Positions 22,101 to 34,100 of a stretch of DNA of 64,000 nt are shown here, one piece after another. The notes below the pieces were generated by a model. The model did no database searches and was not told the DNA's origin. It saw only the letters and a list, made by a program, of their open reading frames with translations. A program made the position numbers and the translations under genes. The DNA is from Lithodes maja (Eukaryota > Arthropoda > Malacostraca > Decapoda > Lithodidae): positions 96,198-160,197 of the forward strand of contig JBAKBP010003129.1 of the NCBI GenBank assembly GCA_037953745.1, in the 5' to 3' direction. Within the stretch, counting starts at the first letter, position 1. Every line of letters starts with the position of its first letter.

Positions 22101-25100
22101 ATAACTTGTTATACTAGGTGACTTACTTCTTCTATTTACCAGAGAGAGAGATAAACAAACGAGAGGCAGGCAGGCTCCTCACCCAGAGAGAGAGAGAGAC
22201 AGACAGACTGGCTCTTCCCCTTGTGGGTGACGTCACTGCCACTGCGGCCTCTGATTGGTCCTAACTTCCCCTATGATATATACTAGTCTCGACTTCGGAA
22301 ATATGCGTCCGGGACCACTCTCGCGTTCTCTCGCCCCTTTCTCTGTCTCCTCGAGTAGGAGAATTATATAAGGGGAGGAGGATTCCTAGCCTCCTGCCCC
22401 ACTATACATACACTATATAATATTTACCTGGGGCAGGGGTTTAGCAGGTCGACAATTGATCCCCCCTATATCCACCTGTGAGGGCAGCACTGGTCGAGGA
22501 ATGTCCAGGGTGAAGTGAGAGTTGTACAGGGTCACACTCTGGTTCTTCTCCAACTCCAACAACGGCGGCAGATCAGGGAAGAGGATGGAGATCTGAGGGG
22601 TTAGTTAAATATAGTTACTGTAGTTTGTTTAATCAAAATAGGACTTCAGAGGCTATCAACCCTATTGGATTATTAAGCCAGCACACTGTAAGTTAAAGGG
22701 CATAACGCATGGGGTCAGCTATACTCATTATCATAAATGTTAGTGTACAGTATACCTCTTATGTGCAATAATAGTAGTCCTCCGAGTTTCATATAAATGT
22801 AAATATAAATAATTTGGTGTTTTGGACGGTGGTGGCGAGAGGCATTTCCGAGCCCCTCGTGACGTTTATAAGGGCATTGGGGTACCCATAGAATAACACA
22901 ATCGGTCAAAGAGTTTCAGGAGTCAGGTCAATGGCCACCATTTTGATTATCAATATCTCTGTTAAGTACTCCATGCTGTGAAAGCAGTTACAAAGATAGA
23001 CAGATATTTAATAGAGGGGTATGATAAATTGTATGAGCAGCATAAGCTTAATGATGAAATGTAGAAATAATGGAAAGCTATCGAATAATGCAGTGAAAGT
23101 GAAAATAAAGATGGAATATTTTGATACGTTGGAAGTACACTTGTGCTCAAGTATCTGTGTACCGTTAGGGAAAGATCTCCTCTACACAGGCCGGTACTAT
23201 TAGTGTTGCCATATGGATAGAGCTGCCAATACGTATTTATTTATGATTAACGAGACCAAACTATGAATAAGTGTATTGATAGATACTTAAGGATAGACAA
23301 ATTTTACACTAACGTGATATATATATCAAATACTGCCTTCACATTACTTCATCATGCATGAAATATATCAGGATAGGGTAGCTAAAGGAAATATGAAAAC
23401 ATATTCGAATTTCCCGGTCTAATTCCGTTATCACTAACACAGGAGAGAGGCGACAGGGGCTGCCATTAACTTTTTAAGCTTAACAAATCTTACATGGCTT
23501 TGTTTACTCGTTTATATCAAAATGTATGATAAACCTAGACAACTGTGCAGTATCAATCATTCTTAAACATGCTTTAGACAGTGATAAAAATGGACTGGGA
23601 TATTGCATGAACTATGCCCTTTAAGAATAGCGTCAGGACTGGAGCCCCTTGTCTAGAACTCCAGTCCTTTGTGAAATTGTGAGGGGTGGTAGCTGGTTAG
23701 TATGGTAGGGGAGGGTGGGGGGGGGGGGGGAGGTTAGACAGCTAAGAAAAAAAATTCTCAAAGGATAGAGTGAACCTGAATGTGTAAAAAGGAAGAAGGG
23801 TGTAGAAACAAGCAAATAATATTGATGACTTTAATCAAAATGATGCACTTGTCTCACCTTTCCTATATTAATGTCATCATAAGTCAGACGGACAGCCCGT
23901 CAGCTGACTTTGCTATTTTACCTAATATACTGTAGGTTAGCATTGCATAAGTGGGGTTAGGTTGAACTGTAATTAAAAAGGTATATAATTTCTATCTATT
24001 AACTGTTTTTATTCTTGCTATTTGTATTCTTTTTATATATATTTACCTTTCAATACAAGTTCCAACACTTAAGGATACAGAATACTTATAATAGTGTCAT
24101 CTACCATACCTCCTTCTGCACGGCGGGAACAAGCTCCCATTCTCTGTAGTAGTAAGCTGTTGCCAGAGATAAGGCCATATTGACGATGCGGTCCCAGAGA
24201 GTCGACTGGTCCTCCATTTCCATATACCGGACATGCAAGGCCGACACGTTGACCATGGGGTGGAACACGTTACCCATGGCGCCACTCACCCGCCAGTCCA
24301 AGTTAGTGGGAGATAAGCCGATCCAGGGAAGCTCGTGTATGAATGGATAGGCCAACTGTGAATAAAATGGATGTTATACAGTTAGTGAAGTTGGGGAAAG
24401 CACCAGGAACAGATGGAGTGTGTGGGGAAATGTTAAGGTATGGTGGTGAGATAGTGATCGAATGGGTATGGAAAATGTGCAAACTAGCATGGGAGAATGG
24501 GAGTGCACCTGATGACTGGAAGACAGGCATAATAGTCCCCCTATATAATGGTAAAGGGGAAAAGAGGAGTGTGTGGTAACCACCGAGGAATATGTCTTCT
24601 AAGCGTCATACGGAAGGTGTACAGTAAGGTAGTGATTGAGAGAGTGAGAGTGAGAATGGAGAAATGGAGAGGTGAGGAGCAGGGAGGTTTTAGGAAGGGA
24701 AGAGGATGTGTAGATCAGATTTTTACCCTGAATTGTGTTGTGGAGAAATATCTGGAGAAGCAACAAAAGGTGTATGTTGCCTTTATGGACTTGGAGAAGG
24801 CCTATGACAGAGTGGATAGAGAAGGAATGTGGAAAGTACTTCGAATATACGGAGTAGATGGCAAGTTGCCGAATGCAGTGAAGAGCATGTATGAGGGTGC
24901 AAAGGCGGCTGTACGTGTGGAGAATGAGCAGAGCGAGTTCTTTGACCTAAATGTTGGGTTGAAACAGGGGTGTGTGATGTCCCCGTGGTTGTTTACTGTA
25001 TATATGGATGGAGTCATGAAATAAATACAAGGAAGAGCAGTGGATGTTGGTGTATCGCTGATAAGGGAGGGAAATGAGTGGAAGCTACCTGTACTGCTTT

Positions 25101-28100
25101 TTGCTGATGATACAGTTCTGATGAGCGATAATGAATGGGAGTTGCAGGGTCTGGTAAATATGTTTGGAACAGTGTGCGAAAAAACGGAATCTGAAGGTAA
25201 ATGCGGGGAAGAGCAAGGTTATGGTCTTCAAAAGGGGTGAAGACACAGAGTGTGAGGTGAAGTTGAATGGTCAGGCTATGGAGATTGTCAGCTCATTTAA
25301 GTATCTGGGCAGTGTGTTGAGTAAAGATGGGACTATGGATGAAGAAGTGCAGGAGATGGTTGTAGGAACCAGTGGCGTACCCAAGGGGGGCATGGGGGGG
25401 GCAAGTCCCCCCCCCCCCCCCCAGACACCACAGCCCTAAATGTATACCTATAATATTTGTTATTGTTAATTTGTATTCAATAGGACGTAAGGAACTCCTG
25501 GATAGAAGGCACCACCACCTAAAACAGGATTTAAAATTATTAAAGATCATAAGTATCTTCATTTAAAATTATCACTTCACCAAGAGCAGTAGCAGTGAAA
25601 ATGTGGAAAGGAGTTTACAATTATGATAGTTACCGCTTTAATCATTGGTTGGAGGCTCGTTTTCTTTAGTTTTCATACCTGTTGGAGCTAATCATTGGTT
25701 GGAGGCTCGTTTTCTTTAGTTTTCATACCTGTTGGAGCTTTGATTTTCCATCCATCCTAGATTGGGTAATTGAATAGTAATGTTATATCTGAACTATTTC
25801 TTATTCTTAATATATAAAGTTTAACATTTGTCAGTTAATTTAAGGCAGAAAGAAAACAAAATATTATTACAAAAGAAACTTATTTCTTGAATGAATGCTA
25901 GGACAGGTTTTTATATGTTTTATAAATTGCTCAGCTGATTGCTGCGTGAAGAGAGGGACGAGGGTGGACACTTTGGGTATGAAATTTGTCTGGTTTTTGG
26001 CATTTCTGGTACGATTATCATGATGTCTTATTATCTGTTCAACTCTAAAATAATTTGCAGGCATTGTGTAAACACAATAATGTCACTAAGCCTTAATTAT
26101 AGAGATTATACAGTACATTATATCAATACAATATACTGTATAGGCCTAGCCTAATCCTGCAAGTACTGTACATTACTATTTTCATAATTTAAGTGAATCA
26201 ATAAAGCTCTCCCTTGCCCTTCAACCCTCCCTTAGATTATGCAGTAGTAATTTGTGTATGTAAAGGATATTCCTCTGATTATGTCTCACAAGATTTCTTT
26301 GGTTCAGTTTCAATTATGCGAATTAGCTTCTAATTTCCAATTCTGTCCACAAATATACAGTACAAGTGTTTAATAAAGCTCTGAGAGGATTGTGTGTTTA
26401 CAGTTTTTATATACTAAATTGGTTATGTTCATTGAGTTAGTGTTAGTTGAGTTTAATACAATATGGGCTAATGATTAACCATATAGACAAAGCTAAGGAT
26501 AAAATCAAAGAGGAGTTCCTTAGAATCATTAGTTTGATAATGTGTTATTTATAAACAAAATATGGCTTCAGATTGAGTCTATTAAGTAGTGAAATTAAAA
26601 ATAAATCTCGGGAAGGGGGTGGGGGGGCTCACAGCATCCCCCGAACCCCCACAGCACCAGGGCCCAATGAAGTCTTTACCTGGCCCTGGGTATCAGGTGC
26701 CCCTCTCATGATAATGGTGCCCCCCCAGGTGCCCCCCTGCTGAGAAAACCCTGGCTACGCCACTGGTAGGAACGCTGAAAGCAGTAACAAGAAATAGGGT
26801 GGTCAGTATGGAAGTAAAGAAGTCCTTGCATGACAGTGTGGTAATCCCGACACTGACTTACAGAAGCGAAGCATGGACGTTTGAGAAGAGACTCAGACCA
26901 AGAGTGAGTTGGGTGGAAATTAGTTACTTGAGAAGTGCGTGCGGTGTTACATGGAGGGATAGACAGACGAATGAGGAAGTAAGAAGGAGTTGTGGTGTGG
27001 AGGTAGATGTGCTGGAAAGTGTGAAAAGGAACACCTTGAGATGGTTCGGCCATATGGAACGTATGGGAAGCGAGAGAATGACTAAGAAGGTGTACGAGAG
27101 TGAGGTGGAAGGACAGAGAGCAAGAGGTAAACCGAAAGAGAGGTGGAAGGATGGAGTGAGGAAGTATATGGATGAAGGCGGTGCTGGTTGGGAGGAGGGT
27201 CGTCGACTGACTGGGGACAGAGATGCAAGGGGGCGGTTCGTTCATGGCCACCCCTTTGGGGATCACGTCGTCAGGCAATAGATAGATAGATAGTTAGTGT
27301 AACTGTTGGGAGAGAGGTATCTTGACCAGGATTCCAACCCACTCACTCCAGGTATATTAGGGAGTATTGGGCACCGTAACCATTCTGCTATAAGCGGCCA
27401 TCCGCTCATGGCCAGCAGTAACGTCACAGTTTAGAGGTTAAGCTTAGAAAGAAATTGTGTAAATCTGAGGTATTTATTGAGACAATGTTTAATTGTTTGA
27501 TTCCTAGAAAGCCTTCTAAAGTTTAGAAAATGGATCCGATGTTAGCTTGATAAAAAAAAAAAAAAAAAAAAAACTCATCTTATACTGGATGAATAAATCT
27601 ACGAATATTTTATATGTAAATAGAATATTGATCATTGACTTTCCATGTACTTGGTCACATGAATTGGTGTACACTCTGATAATATATATGGAAAAATATT
27701 ATTATTTCACAGCATTTCTTTGTCAACATTAGGACCATTCGTGTCATCTGGTGTTTGTTCGGGGAGATCACTTTTACAACGGTCATTTAGATGTCGATTA
27801 TTTCCTGGGGAGTGATAGCGAGCCTGTAATTATTGGAGGAATCGGGCTTCGGCCGGGACATTTTTCTACCGAAAAATGTACACATTAATATCGAAGGGTG
27901 GTCTACTCTAGGGGGTGCTTTTTTAAACTTGATGGAGTTCTAGAGAGGAAACTAATAAATTAATAGATTAATAGACCCAAAAATATACCTTGCTACCCTT
28001 AACTCATTCAGTTCCAGTACCGTCCATTTCATTATATTCTGGCAACTATTAGACAATTTATTCAGCTTACGAAGGACGTCTACCAATTAGAAGGATACAG

Positions 28101-31100
28101 ATTATCGCACTTAATCCTTTTAGCTGACGTATATCCCTCCTAAGCTTCATAAAATTGTCTTAAGTGCAGCTGAAATCCAACCAGTACATGGGGAGAATGA
28201 GCAGAGCGAGTTCTTTGACCTGAATGTTGGGTTGAAACAGGGGTGTGTGATGTCCCTGTGGTTGTTTACTGTATATATGGATGGAGTCATGAAAGAAATA
28301 CAAGGAAGAGAAGTGGATGTTGGTGTATCGCTGATAAGGGAGGGAAATGAGTGGAAGCTACCTACACTGCTTTTTGCTGATGATACAGTTCTGATGAGCG
28401 ATAATGAATGGGAGTTGCAGGGTCTGGTAAATATGTTTGGAACAGTGTGCGAAAAACGGAATCTGAAGGTTGTTACGACTGGGGTTCAAATATATCAGGG
28501 CTCTTATTCATTGGACTAGTAATGGCATAAATGTTACAACGGAAAGCGCTAGCTCCAACCTCTGAAGTATATTCCCAGTGAACAAAGAACACAAACACTC
28601 TACAGAGTTCTATATGCAATAATAGGCTATCAAACTCTAAATAAATGTGCGTCTACTCTAGGCTTAATGTTAGGTGAAAACAGCCTATTACTACCTATAA
28701 CCGAAGGTGCTTGGTTATGGTATGCAAAGTAAGGTGGTAAGAGAAGTTACAGCTTACGTTACTTTAATCAATAAATGTCAGGCACTCCTGCATGAAAGAA
28801 AGTGCACTAAAGTCCTTCAACACTAACAAGGAATCTTCTTTAATGTTAGATGCTGTAAAGATGCTCGTATCGGAAATGGAACCCAAAAAGGCAGGCAGTG
28901 GAACAATGCTCGTGCAGGCTATGCACACAAAAAGGCAGAATATATAATGCCGTCGGAGCCAAGAATATCCTAAACACTACAACACTAATAATAATCGCCA
29001 CAATGCAGTATTCCTATCAACAAAAAGAGCCTAAGTCGTTTGTGTCTCAATACATCAAACTAGGCTGCGAAATGCTTGTGTAATCATAAATGGGTATGCA
29101 TAAAAAGAGTAATTAGGTTAATACACTTAATGTCTACTGTGACTGATAAAGTCTAGCTAGAGTCAATGATACGAGATACTGGTGCGCATGGCATGCTGCA
29201 TAGCCTAGTGCAAATCTCAAGTCTGTGCATCAAATATTACGTTATAATGAAGGGTAGCTCTCTTGAGAAACCTTAATACCGAAGTATAAACCTGACAAGC
29301 GCTAAATAGACCTAGGGGCTAGGGTAGTTATTTGTGCATTTCTAGCCTTGGATTCTGACAGAATTCGTTATATTTACAATATAGAGCATTATTTGTTTTC
29401 GGTATGCTTTTATTTTACATATATGATGTATATATGAACCTTCAAGAGTGCTAAAATAAGTGGGAAAAGCATTTGGGTGGTGAAAAACGAAGATATTGGC
29501 CACCTGGTCATAATCTCAGGCGAGAGAGAGCCACAGGCAACCCTCCTCTCTCGCTGTCTGTGAGGTAACTGAGACGAGCGGGGCGGTGTGGGCCGGTGTC
29601 TGGGTGTTACATAACGATCTTTTCTGCAACCCACTTGTGCTACATTATCGCGGGAGAGAAAAATAACCGATAAATGATGATAATAAGAGGGAAAATAGGT
29701 GATAATTGAGGAGGGGAGGGAGGGGGGAATAAGGTGGGGAAGGAGGGGAGGGGGGTGGGTGAGATTTACATGGATGAGTACTGGAGGGGAATTATCTCAC
29801 CTAGAGACAAATTCCTTTGTTTTGATAGGCCCTTTTTTTTTTTGGAAAGCTTTTTTTATGGTCTTGCTTCCGTGAGGCCTATCGCATTCCCTATAGGAAG
29901 CCTTCCGTGAGGCCTATCGCGCTTGCCGGGTTAAGCATTCTCCTGGCGTACCTCAAAGACAAACAATCGAGACTAGAACAGTGCAGAATGGTATAGGCAA
30001 AAAGCCCTCATTCGTGCATGCTCTACTCTCAATGGCACACAGACTAGAATTTACTCAATCAACTCCAGTTCTCAGGTATGTCGTGCCGCTTTTTACTGAA
30101 GCCAGCACTCATAGGAAACAATACCTATGATATCAGACTCCCAGTCTAGCATTATCTAATCCAGCAGAACACTAATAATTATCGGAAGCGGCAATATGAA
30201 AGCCAACCAATGCTTCGTGATCCACTTATCTTAACAACTAACATACACAGGTTATATCAGACCTTAACACACAATACAACTGGCCAGCATGAAGCTGATT
30301 TTGCAGAGTTAACCAGAGGGGATATAATGTTAATAGAAAGGTGGTGAAAGATATGGAAAATGAGAGAGATAGGCAGAGGAAAAGGTTCTCAGGTGCGGAG
30401 CGGGGATAGATAGCAAGGGACAAAAAGATGGGTGTGTTCTAGAAACCAGATCTGAGGGAGAGAGTGGCGAGGAACCAGTATATATACTCGCACTAGCTCG
30501 AGCCGCGTGGGAAACCAGCGGTTACAAGTCAAATAACCACTAACAAGAGCTCGCAGCATGGTAAGGACCTCCCTCCACCAACCCCCGCGAGGCAGCCAGC
30601 CGTGACGTCATCGAGCGGGACAAAAAACACTGCGCGCCCCCTCTCACTCTGTTCTACTCCCTCTCTCTCTCCCAGATCCTATCATTACTAGTTAATGATA
30701 AAACATATATTTTACAATTAAATATATAAAGCCTTGACATGGGCGAAAACAAAGAGCCTTTCTGGACTGCCCATGACACGAGCTTTCATATGAAATAAAG
30801 CACACTCTAATACATAAACTGTAGCCCCATCCACTGCCCTGGCGATCCTAGTGAGTCACTGTAGGACAAGCCATGCGGTTCTAACGGAGTGGTCAACGTC
30901 ACACCCCCCCCCAAGATTTTTCTCAGAGGCCCCAAGGCTCACAAAAATCTGATGGTTAGAACCCATGCTATATCTCCACTTCCCATCACCCAGCGGCAGT
31001 AAAATATCTAGCACAGTTCTTCAACAATTTTTTTTTTTTAAATTATAACCCTCCCAACACAATAGGTTAAATTATATGTAGTTATGCTCCTCAAGAGCGA

Positions 31101-34100
31101 GCTTCTCTAGCCCAGCATTCTGAGAGGAGTGCAACTCAGAATTACTGCTATAACATACTGAAAAAATTCAACTATCAAAGAAAGTTTTTTATTTGATTTT
31201 TATGATTTTAATTTGTTTATTTCGGCTGCACTATAGGGGCAAGCCTAGTTTTTTCTTCTATACCAAACGCTCAACTCCTGCTTTACGACCCAATACGCTG
31301 GGCTACAACCGCGAGCCAACAAGCACCAAGCGCAAAATACTATTCAAACTAAAGCAGGAGGCTACCCGTGTGTCAATCTACCCAGGATCATATACCCTTG
31401 AACGACCATCTGCAACCAAGTTGTCACAACCGGCAATATGGCGTATGTCCAGGTTATATACCAATAACCTTAGTGACCACCTGGTCAGCCTCATATTCCG
31501 ATTGTGAAACTGGTCCAAGAACTTGAGAGGGTGATGATCTGGGTAAACTACAACGACCGGACCATAGGCTGGAACACAGACCTCGAAATGCCTCAGAGCA
31601 AGTACAACCGCCAGCAGCTCCTCCTCGACAACAGAGCAGCTCCCCTGGGCCGAATTGTACTTCTCCGAGCAGAAACTAACAGGATGCTCCAGCCCATCAT
31701 CGTCCTTTTCCACAAGGACGGCACAAGCCCCCGCACCACTAGCCTCCGTTGCTAGTTGGGAAGGTAGGCTAAAGTCAGGGGCCCTGAGGATCGGGTGAGT
31801 GCACAACAGGTGTTTTACTTCTCTAAACACCTTCTCACACTCAGGCGCCCAATTGAACTTCTTATCCTTCCAGTTATCCTCCGCCTGAGCTTGACTGTCC
31901 CGTTCTCGTTCTCCACCTTGACTGCTAAACGTCATCACAGGCACAGTGAGAGGCTCAGGGGGGTGCCTCCCATACTCCTTCATGGGATTAACATGACATA
32001 ACTGATTGCGCTTCCGTCTGTCTGGAGTGGCTACCAAGTAAACCAGGTCCGATAGCTCCTCCACCACCCTATAAGGACCAGCGTACTTCGCGGATAAGGG
32101 GTGACCTACAAGGGGCAGTAGAATCAACACCTCCTGTCCCACGTGAAACTCCCTGAGTTTAACCTTGAGGTCGTACCTGTCCTTCATGAGGGCCTCAGAG
32201 CTAGTCAAATTACGGCCAGCCAACTCCAGACTGCGCAACATCCGTTCCCGACTGTTGAGGACACACTTGAGCATAGAACAAGGTTTTTCTGCGCCCTCCC
32301 ATACTTCTTCAACCATATGGAGAGGCCCTCTGACACGGTGTCCAAAGACGAGCTCATTAGGGCTGAATCCCAAACTTTCCCCAGGTACCTCCTGTGCAGC
32401 AAACAAAACAACATGAATCTCCCACGGGTAACCATACCGGGAAAAATACACTAGCAAGCCTCGGACCACCGTCTTCACTGACCCATTTCTCATAGGGTAC
32501 GCGTCAGGGTACCTCGTTGCTACATCTCTCGACTGTGCAACACTGTCCTCCTTCAACTCGACAGCACCGGTACCACATTCAAGAACCTCCGGGTCTTCCA
32601 ATTGCAACTTACGAATGTCCGAAGGAGCAAGCCTATCCAAGTGTTTGCGAAACAACTCATGCCCCCCTCCTACATTAAATTTGGCCTCCCGTTGCTCTCT
32701 CTCTGCGTACCGTTGCTGTCTCATCGTCTTTTTAAGCCCATCCACTGCCTTTTCCACAACAGTTACTGGGTCTTCTTCAGACTCGATATTTGGTCCTAAT
32801 ACTGAGTCCCCGAGAATGTCCGCTGATACTAAACTCTCAACCGCATCAACTTTCAACCCCTTCTCGGTACCCTTCCTCCGCTGATCTAAAGATTGTTGAC
32901 CAGAATGTAACTCCCTGGATGCAGAATCTCCGGTGACAACACACGCCATAGGCTGCCCCGGACACTTCTCAACCCACTCCTGCTCCTCCCTACTCACGTC
33001 GGCCAGCTTCTCGGCAACGACCAAGGGTGGAGCCTCAGAAGTAGGTCCCGCAAAGTCGTTGCCGAGAAGGAGGTCGACGCCCCCAACAGGCAACTTCTCC
33101 ACAATTCCCACATCCAGGTCACGAGTCACACCATCAACTTCCACCTTCATTCTCACAAGCGGGTATGACCTTGTCGCATTAACTCCCTGAACTACAACCA
33201 CCCGCGCCGTATTGACAGGTTTACCAGTGCAATTTCTCAACAGTGTTTGCGATGCCCCAGTGTCACGCAAAATTCTCACCTCATGTCTTCTACCCCCCCA
33301 CTCCACACAACCGAGTCCCCTGTGGTCACTAAAGGCATCACGGACAGGGAATAAGCCTTCCGGATCCTTCTGCACTGGCAGTGTATTTACCTCAGAAGAA
33401 ATGCCTCTAACAAACTCCGATGTCCTCTTGAACACTCCAATGCCGTGAGCAAAAGACACGGCTGCCGGAGGAGGTCGACTAGGGCACTCATTTGCCTTAT
33501 GACCCTCCTGGTGGCAACTAAAACACATACATTTCGGCTTCGGCTTATACTGTGATGTAAAAGGCCCCTAACTTTTCACATACGGTGTGGTGTAAGGTTT
33601 GGATTCAGTTTTAGTTTCATGGCTCTTCTGTTTAAATGTGTCATTGTTACGGGGAGGGGGAGGATAACGGTCCTTAGCACTTACATCGTACTTCTGTGAG
33701 GACCCGCAACCCCGAATCAACGACAGCCGTCGATCAGCCATTTCTGCTGCTTCGACTAGAGTTCTTGGGTTTTTCTCCTTCAAGTTCAAAGTTAGATCAC
33801 CGCCCGTGCTCTTAAAGAACTGCTCCAACATCATTAACTGCTTAATTTCATCAAATGTTGTGACCCTCTCAGATCGGAGCCAGTTCCCCATAGCATCGGA
33901 CAAGTCCCGGGCGTGTTCCAAAAAAGGTGCTATCTCTTCCCTTAGTTACACCCCGGAACTTCAAACGGTACGTTTCTGGTTGCAATTCGTAAGCCCTCAG
34001 GACAGCCTCCTTGAGATCCTCATACACAATACATAACTCCAAAGGTAACGCATCGTAGGCTTTAAGACCCTTGCCTATTAATCTAGAGGATACAAGTGCT

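Larger units (their letters stand above)
18955..22405. repeat. Large nested inverted-repeat structure in UGT intron 4
   Basis: Inverted pairs are: 18955-19075 with 22304-22405 (TAGGAATCCTCCTCCCCTT, GACAGAGAAAGGGGCGAG); 20385-20640 with 22075-22310 (GTGACGTCACCCACAAGGGG, AGAAGTAAGTCACCTAGTAT); and 19120-19175 with 20290-20345 around another inverted element. No transposase frame is visible. Confidence 0.75.
24362..27293 (+). mobile_element. RTE-like LINE copy Z1, 5'-truncated, interrupted by a hAT element
   Basis: The RT frame starts at VIQLVKLGKAPGTDGVCGEM and runs to the 3' (TAGA)n tail at about 27278-27293, with the hAT insertion 25370-26765 inside. Frameshifts near 24575, a TAA in place of a Lys-type codon at 25021 and an indel near 25185 disable it. 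RT motifs include FMDLEKAYDRVDREG, GLKQGCVMSPWLF and LLFADDTVLMSD. The terminal part has RWFGHMERMGSERMTKKVY. Confidence 0.88.
24911..28183 (+). repeat. Unit 1 of a 3273-bp tandem segmental duplication
   Basis: Unit 1 begins at GTACGTGTGGAGAATGAGCA inside the LINE RT and ends at GAAATCCAACCA inside a MITE. Unit 2 begins at 28184 with GTACATGGGGAGAATGAGCA, and its equivalent end is at 55205. Both units hold a hAT element at the same 8-bp target, the same LINE 3' part, the same unique DNA, an A run and the same MITE. Confidence 0.92.

Noticed and set aside
23633..23815. Small minus frame with poly-Pro
   Set aside because: Comes from the poly-G run; no other support.
26706..27278. 190-codon minus-strand frame, and similar ones at 42970-43500 and 44761-45189
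   Set aside because: They are antisense shadows of the LINE ORF C-terminus; all LINE copies show them and the plus-strand RT explains the sequence.
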